From Parerythrobacter jejuensis (GTDB lineage: Bacteria; Pseudomonadota; Alphaproteobacteria; Sphingomonadales; Sphingomonadaceae), in the NCBI RefSeq assembly GCF_039536765.1, contig NZ_BAAAZF010000001.1, forward strand, positions 186,001-250,000: 64,000 bases of DNA, written 5' to 3'. The notes below the pieces were generated by a model that searched no databases, had not been told where the DNA came from, and saw only the letters and a list, made by a program, of their open reading frames with translations. The translations under genes were made by a program, and so were the position numbers. Of this stretch, positions 18,376-26,696 are shown in pieces (within the stretch, counting starts at the first letter, position 1; each line of letters opens with the position of its first letter).

Positions 18376-18795
18376 ATGATTAAGATCGTCGCTTACAAGG
18401 CAGAGCACTTCGACGGTGTAAAGGCGCTTTGGGAAACCGTTTTCCCACACGATCCGCCTTGGAACCGAGCCGAGAATGCAATTCCCCCCAAGCTAAAGGT
18501 TCAGCCAGACCTTTTTCTGGTCGCAATCAACCAAAGCGTTGTGATTGGCACAGCTATGGCGGGGTATGATGGCCATCGTGGTTGGCTCTATTCGATTGCG
18601 GTCGATCCTAATCATCATCGTCGCGGGGTGGGTTCGCGATTGCTTGCATTTGCGGAGGCAAAGCTGACCGAGATGGGCTGCGCAAAAGTAAACTTGCAGA
18701 TCAGGGCCGGCAATGAAGCGGTAGCAGCCTTTTATGGGCATCACGGCTACTCGGTCGAAGAACGAGTGAGCATGGGCAAGCGCCTAGGGGGCTAG
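18376..18795 (+). CDS. GNAT-family N-acetyltransferase
   Basis: A 139-residue acetyl-CoA-dependent transferase. Motif A reads VDPNHHRRGVGSRLL (about residues 75-89), with the RRGVGS pyrophosphate loop. Motif B follows as NEAVAAFYGHHGY. This resembles the YpeA/RimI-like stand-alone enzymes, but the acceptor substrate is not evident. It starts behind a gggaaa purine run and converges on yciB, with 22 bases between stops. Confidence 0.85.
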   Translation: MIKIVAYKAEHFDGVKALWETVFPHDPPWNRAENAIPPKLKVQPDLFLVAINQSVVIGTAMAGYDGHRGWLYSIAVDPNHHRRGVGSRLLAFAEAKLTEMGCAKVNLQIRAGNEAVAAFYGHHGYSVEERVSMGKRLGG

Positions 18796-18816
18796 GTATG
18801 TGGCCAGCTTGAATTG

Positions 18817-19479
18817 TCAGGCACCAGTCGGCGGCTCGTCTTTCACCACTTCGTCTACATCTTCGATGGCCAAACCGTGCTTCAGCAGCATCGGAATTTG
18901 GGAGAAAGTGAACAGGAAGCTCAACGGCATAAAGACCCAGAATTTGGCCCAGAGCCAGCCTTCGAAATCCATCGTGCGGATAAGGATCTCGTTGAGGCCA
19001 GCGAGTGCGAAGAAAAAGAGACCCCAATTGCGTGAGAGCTTGAGCCAGCCTTCCTTGTCGACCCCCTCGAACGCCGCTTCGAGCAGGATTTGCAGCAGCG
19101 CCTTGCCGCGCAACCACCCGCCAACCAGCAGGGCGCCGAAAAGCAGGTAAATCGCTGTCGGCTTGAACTGGATAAATCGTTCGTCCTGAAGCCAGATCGT
19201 AAGCCCGCCGAATCCGACGATCAGCGTGGTCGAAAGGATCAACATGGGCGAGACATGCCCGAATTTGAACTTGCTGAAGGCGAGGGCAACCACTGCTGCC
19301 ACCATGAAGGCTATCGTGCCATATATGACCGCTGCAATCTCGCCAAAGGCGGAGGATTCAGGTGGCTGGTAGAACTTGTAAACGCCGAGGAAGACAAGCA
19401 GCGGGCCGTAATCGACTGCGATATTGAGCCAGCCGCTCTTTGGCTTGGCGGCTTTGCCTTCAGGAGACGGACTGCTCAT
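18817..19479 (-). CDS. yciB: Inner membrane septation protein YciB/IspZ
   Basis: Polytopic membrane protein of 220 residues with about five or six helices. Family hallmarks are the opening DYGPLLVFLGVYKF, the central FKPT-IY stretch, and NWGLFFFALAGLNE with WLWAKFWVF. YciB helps keep normal envelope properties and septation. The ATG overlaps the ftsY stop by one base (TAATG), so it is the last gene of dapF-mtaB-ftsY-yciB. Confidence 0.93.
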   Translation of the reverse strand: MSSPSPEGKAAKPKSGWLNIAVDYGPLLVFLGVYKFYQPPESSAFGEIAAVIYGTIAFMVAAVVALAFSKFKFGHVSPMLILSTTLIVGFGGLTIWLQDERFIQFKPTAIYLLFGALLVGGWLRGKALLQILLEAAFEGVDKEGWLKLSRNWGLFFFALAGLNEILIRTMDFEGWLWAKFWVFMPLSFLFTFSQIPMLLKHGLAIEDVDEVVKDEPPTGA

Positions 19480-20402
19480 TATGCGATCCCCGCAATAACA
19501 CGTGCGACCAAATCAGGGTCGAATGGTCGCAAATCGTCGATAGTTTCGCCCACGCCAATCGCATGGATGGGCAGGCCATACTGCTCTGCCGCCGCGACCA
19601 ACACGCCGCCGCGGGCGGTGCCGTCAAGTTTGGTCATGATCAGGCCGGTTACTCCGGCCACCTCCTTGAACACGTCGATCTGGCTCAGTGCGTTCTGACC
19701 GTTAGTGGCGTCGAGAACGAGCAAGACGTCATGCGGAGCCTCGGGATTGAGCCGCCCGAGAACTTTCCGAATCTTGGCCAATTCGTCCATCAACTCGCGC
19801 TTGTTCTGGAGCCGGCCTGCCGTATCGACGACCAGTGCATCGATGCCTTGATCCGTGGCGGCCTTGACGCCGTCAAACACGATTGAGGCCGGGTCGCCTC
19901 CTTCCGGCCCACGTATGATCGGAACACCAACTCGCTCCGCCCATGTCGCCAATTGGCCGATTGCAGCGGCGCGGAACGTGTCGCCCGCGGCAAGCATCAC
20001 GCCGTAGTCGTCTTCCTGCAACCAATGGGCAAGCTTGGCGATGGTGGTGGTCTTGCCGCTGCCATTTACTCCGATCACCAGAATGACTTGCGGGCGGGGA
20101 AATGCAGTGATTTCCAGCGGAACCGCAACTGGGCGCAGGATGGCTGCGATCTCTTCCGCGACGGCTTCTTTCAACTCGCTCTCACTGATCTGGAGACCGA
20201 AGCGCTTTTCCCTCAGTTTTTCACGGATGCGACCGGCTGCTGCGGGCCCGAGATCGGACATTATGAGGGCATCTTCGACCTCGTCCAGTGTGGCATCGTC
20301 AAGCGTCGCGGTGCCGACGGCGGTGCTCAGGTTTTCCGTCAGGCGTTCGGAAGTCTTGCGAAAGCCGCCGAACAGGCGCTCGGCCCAGCTGGTCTCGGTC
20401 AC
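19479..20402 (-). CDS. ftsY: Signal recognition particle receptor FtsY
   Basis: SRP GTPase that docks ribosome-nascent chains at the membrane. The NG domain makes up the whole 307 residues; the acidic A domain of E. coli FtsY is missing, as is common in alphaproteobacteria. P-loop GVNGSGKT is at residues 111-118, followed by DTAGRLQN and TKLDGTARGG. It starts with GTG 20402, which overlaps the mtaB stop (GTGA). Confidence 0.96.
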   Translation of the reverse strand: MTETSWAERLFGGFRKTSERLTENLSTAVGTATLDDATLDEVEDALIMSDLGPAAAGRIREKLREKRFGLQISESELKEAVAEEIAAILRPVAVPLEITAFPRPQVILVIGVNGSGKTTTIAKLAHWLQEDDYGVMLAAGDTFRAAAIGQLATWAERVGVPIIRGPEGGDPASIVFDGVKAATDQGIDALVVDTAGRLQNKRELMDELAKIRKVLGRLNPEAPHDVLLVLDATNGQNALSQIDVFKEVAGVTGLIMTKLDGTARGGVLVAAAEQYGLPIHAIGVGETIDDLRPFDPDLVARVIAGIA

Positions 20403-21607
20403 GTCAGCAGGCCCTTTTCAACTGTTCTCGGGGTAATGGTCACGATGGAACCGGGCGCTGTCCCGTCCGGTACTGCAACCCTTGCGAAGGCGGGCGTATA
20501 CCCGCTGCCATCGCGTTCTGCGAGTACGTCGTGCGGCAAACCAACACATCGTTGCAACCAATTCTGGCGAACATCAGACACTGCCTCACGCAACTCGGCA
20601 GCCCTTTCCTTGATAACTTTCTTGTCGAGCTGAGGCATGCGCGCAGCAGGCGTATCCGGCCGGGGGGAATACGGAAAGATGTGCCCGTGTACGATATCGA
20701 GCTGGCGAATGATCGACAGGTTGGACTGGTGATGCTCCGCAGTTTCGGTCGGGAAGCCCGCGATCAGATCTGCGCCGACCGCGATGACTGGCCGCCTTTC
20801 CTGCAGCGCCCGGACTAGGTCGACAGCATCACCCCGGAGATGCCGCCGTTTCATGCGCTTAAGGATCAGATCATGGCCATGCTGCAGCGACAAATGGATA
20901 TGCGGCATGATCCGGGGTTCGCTGGCAAACAGCTCGAAAAGTTCGGGATCGACCTCTATCCCGTCCAGCGATGACATGCGCAACCGGGGCAGGTCGGAGA
21001 ACCTGTCCAGCACAGCTCTAACGAGTTTTCCCAGGGAGGGGGTGTCGGGCAAGTCGTAACCCCATGAGGTCACGTCGACACCTGTTAACACAACTTCGCG
21101 AGCGCCGTAGGCACGGTGCCTTTCTACCTCGCGCAAGACTTGATCGATTGTCAGTGACCGGCTTTTTCCGCGACCCTGGGGAATCACGCAAAAGGTGCAG
21201 GCATGATCGCAGCCGTTTTGCACCGCTATGAAAGCGCGAGTGCGCGCGGCCGGTGCGGGCCTTGTGCTGGCAGGCACATTCCAGGCCCTGGGGTCGAGCT
21301 TGGCCGTGTTTGCGACCAGCCCGTCGACTTCGGGCATCTCAGCCAGTTGTTCACGCTCTATATCGGCCGCGCATCCCGTCACCAGCAGGCGAGCGTCCGG
21401 ACGGGCACGGCGTGCCTTGCGGATGGCCTGGCGGGTTTGGCGAACTGCCTCGGACGTGACTGCGCAACTGTTGATCACAACGACATCGCTCTCATCAGCC
21501 AGCATTGTGCGCATTTGCTCGCTCTCGGCGATATTTAGCCGGCAGCCGAGTGAAATGATCTCCGCACCGTTGGGGGTTGTGGCGCTGCTCACGCGAAATC
21601 GTCCCAT
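20399..21607 (-). CDS. mtaB: tRNA t6A37 methylthiotransferase MtaB
   Basis: Radical-SAM methylthiotransferase, 402 residues. The N-terminal UPF0004 domain offers three cluster cysteines (C22, C48, C79). The radical-SAM motif CDHACTFC gives C133, C137 and C140, and a short TRAM-like C-terminus follows. The MtaB branch adds methylthio to t6A37 of ANN-reading tRNAs; MiaB is the main alternative but the SSLDG/HIHLSLQHG pattern and genomic position beside dapF/ftsY favour MtaB. ATG 21607 overlaps dapF by 19 bases; GTG 21592 would give a tighter GTGA overlap. Confidence 0.88.
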   Translation of the reverse strand: MGRFRVSSATTPNGAEIISLGCRLNIAESEQMRTMLADESDVVVINSCAVTSEAVRQTRQAIRKARRARPDARLLVTGCAADIEREQLAEMPEVDGLVANTAKLDPRAWNVPASTRPAPAARTRAFIAVQNGCDHACTFCVIPQGRGKSRSLTIDQVLREVERHRAYGAREVVLTGVDVTSWGYDLPDTPSLGKLVRAVLDRFSDLPRLRMSSLDGIEVDPELFELFASEPRIMPHIHLSLQHGHDLILKRMKRRHLRGDAVDLVRALQERRPVIAVGADLIAGFPTETAEHHQSNLSIIRQLDIVHGHIFPYSPRPDTPAARMPQLDKKVIKERAAELREAVSDVRQNWLQRCVGLPHDVLAERDGSGYTPAFARVAVPDGTAPGSIVTITPRTVEKGLLT

Positions 21608-22410
21608 TCGAAACTGCCGCGAAAGCTTTCACTCGCCGGGCCGGTCATGATGATCCGGTCATTGTCATCCCATTCGATGGCGAGCGTACCACCGGGCAGG
21701 GTCACGTCCACGGTACGTGCCGTGATCCCGCGTCGCATGGCCGCAATGGCTGTAGCACATGCGCCGGTGCCGCAAGCCCGGGTAAGCCCCACACCGCGTT
21801 CCCAGACATGTAACTTGAGGGCATTCTCGGACGACAGGCTCGCCACGTTGACGTTGACGCGTTCCGGGAAGAGAGGGTCTTGTTCTATGACAGGGCCAAG
21901 CTGTCCCAGCGCAATATCGTCTGCGTTGTCGACGAAGAAAACGACATGCGGATTGCCGACATTGATCCCGACCGGATTCTCGAGAGTGTCCCACCCGACC
22001 GGCATGGAAAGAGTATCCATCGCATAGGCGAGGGGGATAGCGTCCCATTCAAAGCGAGGGATGCCCATATCCACGCGTGCACCGATCTCTGCAGGGGCGA
22101 CGTCAATAATTCCGCCCGAAGTTTCGACACGGGCAGCCTTTCCATGAAGCAAGGCCACGGCCCGAGATGCGTTGCCGCACGCTTCCACCTCGCCGCCGTC
22201 GGCGTTGAAAATCCGCATGCGGAAATCGGCATTGGTGGAAGGTTCCAGGACAATCAGCTGATCGCAGCCAATCCCTGTCTTGCGATCGGAAAGCGCACGC
22301 ACCGCTGGGCTTGCCAGGACAGGCAAGGCATTGTCGCGGCCATCGAGCATGATGAAATCATTGCCAAGGCCGTGCATCTTGGTGAAGGAGACGCGCATCG
22401 CCTTGCGCAT
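21589..22410 (-). CDS. dapF: Diaminopimelate epimerase
   Basis: Converts LL- to meso-diaminopimelate for lysine and peptidoglycan. At 273 residues it has KMHGLGNDF at the start and both active-site cysteines: C78 in EACGNASR and C213 in RACGTGACA. The first motif reads CGNASR instead of the common CGNGAR, a mild variation. Start may be ATG 22410 or the in-frame ATG 22398 (MRVSFTKMHG). The 3' end overlaps mtaB, which begins the rest of the operon. Confidence 0.95.
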   Translation of the reverse strand: MRKAMRVSFTKMHGLGNDFIMLDGRDNALPVLASPAVRALSDRKTGIGCDQLIVLEPSTNADFRMRIFNADGGEVEACGNASRAVALLHGKAARVETSGGIIDVAPAEIGARVDMGIPRFEWDAIPLAYAMDTLSMPVGWDTLENPVGINVGNPHVVFFVDNADDIALGQLGPVIEQDPLFPERVNVNVASLSSENALKLHVWERGVGLTRACGTGACATAIAAMRRGITARTVDVTLPGGTLAIEWDDNDRIIMTGPASESFRGSFEWDDFA

Positions 22411-22451
22411 GTATGGTCAGCGCCCGTTCCCGTAAAGGGCGCGCGGACACC

Positions 22452-24110
22452 TCAGGCCGATTTGCGTGCGGGCTTGGCCTTTGGTGTGTCGCTAGTGTCG
22501 TCGCTGGCAGCTTTTGGTTCAACCAGAAGCCCGGCAGAGGACAAGCGCTTGCGAACCTGGTCTGCCGCCTCGGGCCGACCATAGAGATAACCCTGGCCCT
22601 TCATCTGGCCCATGCCCTTGAGCGTTTCCAGGACGCGGTCATCCTCGATCCCTTCTGCGGTAATCGGCATTTCAAGGCCGTTGCCCAAAGAGATTATGGC
22701 ACTGACAATTTTGGAACTGGCGTCTTCATCTTTCAGCTCGCTGACAAAGCTGCGGTCAATCTTGATCCGGTCAAACGGAAGCGAGCGCAGTTGCGACAGG
22801 CTGGAATAGCCGGTTCCGAAATCGTCGAGGCTGATCTTGACGCCCTGGTTCTTCAGGCTTGTGATCATCGATCTGACTACACCGATATTGTCGTGCAGGC
22901 AGCTCTCGGTAATCTCGATATCGAGCCTTTGCGGCGGAAAGTTGCATTCCACCAGAAGCTTCAGGATCTTCTGTGAGAACCACGGATCACGGAGCTGCAC
23001 CGGGGAGATATTGACCGAAACCGTTAGCGACGGGTCCCAATCGCGCGCATCGGTGAATGCCTGACGCATAAGGCTTTCCGACATGTCACCGATCACGCCG
23101 ATTTCTTCGGCGATCGGAATGAAGATATCGGGGCTGACGAGACCAAGCTTGGGCGATTGCCAGCGCGCCAGCATTTCGAAACCCATCAGCTTGCCGGTGG
23201 CTATGTCGACCTGCTGCTCATAATGCGGGACAAATTCACCACGTTCGACTCCGACACGGATGCCGGTTTCCAGCTGATTACGGAACCGCAGCTCGTTTTC
23301 CATTGTATCTTCAAACCAGTAGAAGCGGTTCTTGCCCTGCTTTTTGGCGTGATACATGGCGATATCAGCCTGGTGCATCAGTACCTGGGCATCGCAATCG
23401 AGCTTTTCACCAAAGCGGCCGGACAGGCCGGATGCGATGCCTACCGACATGGTGATTTCGACCTTCTGGCCCACGACATCCATCGGTTTGGCCACTGCGT
23501 CGATCAAGCGCGAAACAAATTGCTCAACCCGGTCAGGCGCATGGGCCTCGTAAGGGTAGACGAAAGCGAATTCATCGCCGCCAAGGCGTGCTAGGATAGC
23601 ATCGCGTGGGAGCAGGGACGACATGCGCTCGGCCGCCCGAACAAGAACTTCGTCCCCGGTCTGGTGACCGCTCAGATCGTTCACCTGCTTGAAATTGTCC
23701 AGATCAACCATGATGAAGGCGAGTGCCTTGCCACCCTTGGCGGCCAGAGCAATTGCGCGATCGGTTTCAATTGTTGCGGCGCGGCGGTTGAGGCAACCGG
23801 TCAACGGATCAATTTCCGCCAATTCGCGGGCCTTTTCCTCGGCAACGCGTCGGTCGGTAATCTCAACGGTCAATTCGCGGTAACGACGCCAACCGAAAAT
23901 AATGAGTGCAATGTTGAGCAGGAGCGCGTTGACCAGCACATAGTCGGTCCCACCAGACACGCCGCTGGTCCACTGCTGGACGATACCGGGCAAAACCGCA
24001 CTACCGGTCCCAACAAACATGATAATGGCTGCTGCGGCGATGCCTAGTGCGACGACGTCGCGGCGTGCCTTCTCCAGCCCATTCTGGCGCTTGATCACGT
24101 GATGCCCCAT
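22452..24110 (-). CDS. Membrane GGDEF-EAL bifunctional cyclic-di-GMP protein
   Basis: A 552-residue protein. Two N-terminal transmembrane helices (about 20-42 and 56-73) and a short coiled coil precede a GGDEF domain with intact GGDEF at 177-181. No inhibitory RxxD lies at the usual place before it. The EAL domain has EML at 312-314 instead of EAL but keeps the metal Glu. DDFGTGYSS at 429-437, K450 and E486 are also present, so phosphodiesterase activity is likely retained. An Ala/Lys-rich tail ends the protein. It lies 41 bases upstream of dapF on the same strand. Input signal unknown. Confidence 0.92.
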   Translation of the reverse strand: MGHHVIKRQNGLEKARRDVVALGIAAAAIIMFVGTGSAVLPGIVQQWTSGVSGGTDYVLVNALLLNIALIIFGWRRYRELTVEITDRRVAEEKARELAEIDPLTGCLNRRAATIETDRAIALAAKGGKALAFIMVDLDNFKQVNDLSGHQTGDEVLVRAAERMSSLLPRDAILARLGGDEFAFVYPYEAHAPDRVEQFVSRLIDAVAKPMDVVGQKVEITMSVGIASGLSGRFGEKLDCDAQVLMHQADIAMYHAKKQGKNRFYWFEDTMENELRFRNQLETGIRVGVERGEFVPHYEQQVDIATGKLMGFEMLARWQSPKLGLVSPDIFIPIAEEIGVIGDMSESLMRQAFTDARDWDPSLTVSVNISPVQLRDPWFSQKILKLLVECNFPPQRLDIEITESCLHDNIGVVRSMITSLKNQGVKISLDDFGTGYSSLSQLRSLPFDRIKIDRSFVSELKDEDASSKIVSAIISLGNGLEMPITAEGIEDDRVLETLKGMGQMKGQGYLYGRPEAADQVRKRLSSAGLLVEPKAASDDTSDTPKAKPARKSA

Positions 24111-24272
24111 TTCAACTCGGTCGCGTTAGACCACACCTTTACAGGAATTCTGCGGCTGTGCTTATGCTACCTGCGATTGAAAATTGGGTTAATTGGCGCA
24201 TTTATCCTGATTGACTGTAATGTGGGCATTTCTGGGATTTCGCCTATTGTGCTGTAGGGACATCGTAAGATC

Positions 24273-24683
24273 ATGGCTCGTTATTGGCTCTTGAAATCCG
24301 AACCATACAAATATGGTTGGGATGATCTGATTGCTGAGGGAGAAGGTGTTTGGGACGGGGTCCGCAACCACCGTGCGAAGAACAATCTTGCTGCGATGGA
24401 AGTTGGTGACGAAGCGTTCTTCTACCATTCCCGAGAGGGGCTGGAGATTGTGGGCATCTGTGAAGTTAGCGTTGCCGGAATTACCGATCCGACCGATCCG
24501 GACGGGAAATGGGCGGCAGTCAAAGTGAAGCCCAAGACGAAATTCCCGACGCCCGTAACCTTAAAGCAGATCAAGGCCGATCCCGAGCTTGCAGATTGTG
24601 AACTCGTAAAGCTATCGCGCCTGTCGGTCGCTGAGATTACACCGGACGAATGGTTGACCATCTGTGCGATGGCCGGGCTTTAG
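24273..24683 (+). CDS. EVE-domain protein
   Basis: A 136-residue single-domain protein of the EVE (PUA-like) family. It opens with ARYWLLKSEPYKYGWDDL, and an aromatic cage would recognise modified bases. Bacterial EVE proteins bind modified cytosines or act in RNA contexts. Nothing beside it (a TPP enzyme, a GGDEF protein) reveals a restriction or toxin partner. Its stop lies 6 bases from the end of the convergent TPP enzyme. The upstream 162 bases are unusually AT-rich and contain a TTGACT at 24211. Confidence 0.9.
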   Translation: MARYWLLKSEPYKYGWDDLIAEGEGVWDGVRNHRAKNNLAAMEVGDEAFFYHSREGLEIVGICEVSVAGITDPTDPDGKWAAVKVKPKTKFPTPVTLKQIKADPELADCELVKLSRLSVAEITPDEWLTICAMAGL

Positions 24684-24689
24684 GCTCTC

Positions 24690-26351
24690 TTATCTCGCCC
24701 GCAATCCGCTGATTGTTGCCCCGCTGGCAGCCAATTGCTCAACCTCGATCTTGCAATGGATCAAGCGTAGGCCATCTCTCGCCTTGGCCTCCTTCAGTAC
24801 ATCCTTGAATGCGTCGGTGCTGTCTGCCGTGGCGGACCAACCGCCGAATGCACTGGCGAGGGCGGCGAAGTCGGGATTGACCAATTCGGTGGCAGAAATG
24901 CGCTCGGGAAACTCTCGCTCCTGATGCATCCGGATGGTGCCATAGGCGCCATTGTCGATCACGATCACGATCAGGTTAAGCCTATATTGGGCTGCCGTGG
25001 CCAATTCCTGGCCATTCATCAGGAAATCGCCATCTCCGGCCACGGCCACGACCGTACGCTCTGGAAAACGCCGCGCTGCCGCAACTGCCGCAGGAACCCC
25101 GTAGCCCATCGCGCCGCAGGTAGGCGCCAGTTGCGTCGGATGCCCGGCATATCGCCAATATCTGTGCCACCAGCCAGCAAAATTGCCCGCTCCATTGCAA
25201 ACAATCGTATCGGCAGGGAGCGTTTCGCGCATGAAGGTGACGCAGCGTGCCAGGTCGAGCTGCCAGTCACCCGGTTTTGGGCTGGCCCATTCTTCCCATT
25301 CGGTATGTGCCTGGGCCCCCGCGTCGAACGAGATGATCGAGTGATCTTCCCACATTGCGGCTGTCTCGGCGAATTCGCCCATATCGGCGCAAATCGCCAG
25401 ATCGGCGCGGTAAACGCTTCCCAATTCATTCGCGTCAGGGTGGATGTGGATCAATTGCTGGTCCGGATGATCTGGCGTGATCAGCGTGTAGCCGTCGGTT
25501 GTTGCTTCCCCGAGCCGCGCGCCAACTGCCAGCACCAGGTCGGCATTCTTGACCCGATCAACCAGCCCCGGATTGGGGCCATAGCCAAGGTTGCCAGCGT
25601 AAACCGGCGAGGAGGGGTCGATCGCGTCCTGACGCCGGAAGGCCGTTGCAACCGGGATGCCGATCCGCTCTGCGAAGAGCTGGAAGTGTTCGCGCGCCTT
25701 GGCATTCCATCCAGCGCCGCCGATGATGGCCACCGGCGATGCGGCGTCTGCAATCATCGCCATCATTGTTTGCATGGCGTCCGGGCAAGTCGCCTGGGCA
25801 GGGCGAACAACCGCAGGGCGAGGTCGTTGGCTGGTCGCGTCGGAAAGCATATCTTCGGGCAAGGCGAGGACCACCGGGCCGGGCCGTCCCGATATGGCAA
25901 CCGACCACGCCCGCGCAACATATTCGGGGATCCGATCAGCATCGTCGATCCGTGCAGACCATTTGGCGAGTGGAGCGAATAAGGCAGGAAAATCCACCTC
26001 CTGAAATCCTTCCCGATCGCGCATTTCGCGCGCAACATCGCCCACGAACAGGATCATCGGTTGCGAATCCTGAAACGCGACATGGACGCCGATGCTGGCA
26101 TTGGTCGCGCCCGGGCCGCGGGTCACGAAGGCTACACCCGGTCGGCCTGTCATGGCACCGTCTGCGCATGCCATGAACGACACTCCACCTTCTTGCCGGC
26201 AGGTAATCACGTCTACGGTCTCATGCTGATGCAACCCGTCGAGGACTTGCAGGAAGCTTTCTCCGGGAACAGTAAAAACACGGTCGCACCCTTGCTCTAC
26301 AAGGCATTCGACCAGCAGACGGGCGGCATCGGGCGTAGTGGATTGGCTCAT
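24690..26351 (-). CDS. Thiamine diphosphate enzyme, acetolactate-synthase-like
   Basis: A 553-residue three-domain TPP enzyme. The catalytic Glu lies at residue 31 in VPGESFL. The central domain is FAD/ADP-type, and the C-terminal TPP-Mg site begins GDGDFLMN with the following Asn in VIDNGAYG. It resembles acetolactate synthase large subunits but no regulatory small subunit is adjacent, so it may serve another decarboxylation or carboligation. ATG 26351 (MSQSTTPDAA) is chosen; the upstream in-frame start adds an atypical basic leader. Confidence 0.85.
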   Translation of the reverse strand: MSQSTTPDAARLLVECLVEQGCDRVFTVPGESFLQVLDGLHQHETVDVITCRQEGGVSFMACADGAMTGRPGVAFVTRGPGATNASIGVHVAFQDSQPMILFVGDVAREMRDREGFQEVDFPALFAPLAKWSARIDDADRIPEYVARAWSVAISGRPGPVVLALPEDMLSDATSQRPRPAVVRPAQATCPDAMQTMMAMIADAASPVAIIGGAGWNAKAREHFQLFAERIGIPVATAFRRQDAIDPSSPVYAGNLGYGPNPGLVDRVKNADLVLAVGARLGEATTDGYTLITPDHPDQQLIHIHPDANELGSVYRADLAICADMGEFAETAAMWEDHSIISFDAGAQAHTEWEEWASPKPGDWQLDLARCVTFMRETLPADTIVCNGAGNFAGWWHRYWRYAGHPTQLAPTCGAMGYGVPAAVAAARRFPERTVVAVAGDGDFLMNGQELATAAQYRLNLIVIVIDNGAYGTIRMHQEREFPERISATELVNPDFAALASAFGGWSATADSTDAFKDVLKEAKARDGLRLIHCKIEVEQLAASGATISGLRAR

Positions 26352-26462
26352 GCGCGTGCATCTAGCGCCGCTCTGCCGAAGCGGCAATGCGCGGAAAGGT
26401 GATGAAGAGGCACCGTTAACGTCCCGCGATGCGACACGGCTGATTTTGCAGAGGCGCGATGG

Positions 26463-26478
26463 TTAGCGAAGCGTTAAC
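26463..26478 (+). promoter_or_regulatory. CtrA-like site before a small membrane-protein gene
   Basis: TTAG-N7-TTAAC at 26463-26478 fits the alphaproteobacterial CtrA pattern TTAA-N7-TTAAC with one mismatch. A second CGTTAACG palindrome sits at 26414-26421. The site ends 9 bases before the ATG at 26487, so it would more likely repress or sit in the leader. Confidence 0.3.
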
Positions 26479-26486
26479 GGGCAGAC

Positions 26487-26696
26487 ATGACTGCAAAAGC
26501 ACATAAGAGACGGTCGCTCGTCATAACCGATGAAACAGCACAACATCCCTTCCGTGCGGCGCTTCCGCCGCATGTAAGGGCCCAAAGCGCTCCGGAACCA
26601 GCCCGCACCAAATGGTATATCACGCGCAATGATGTGAAGGGGTTTGCGAGTGCATACTTCGCGTGCCTTGCAGCGGCGATCGTCTTTATCATCTAG
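26487..26696 (+). CDS. Small tail-anchored membrane protein, function unknown
   Basis: A 69-residue protein: basic start (MTAKAHKRRS), a hydrophilic Pro/Ala-rich middle, then one hydrophobic helix (about residues 52-69) that ends at the stop, so a cytoplasmic domain with a C-terminal anchor. I do not recognise a family. In favour of a real gene: its stop TAG lies in the CTAG shared with the convergent MFS gene, as at two other convergent pairs in the window, and no other good frame covers the gap. Against: no clear ribosome-binding site. Confidence 0.55.
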   Translation: MTAKAHKRRSLVITDETAQHPFRAALPPHVRAQSAPEPARTKWYITRNDVKGFASAYFACLAAAIVFII

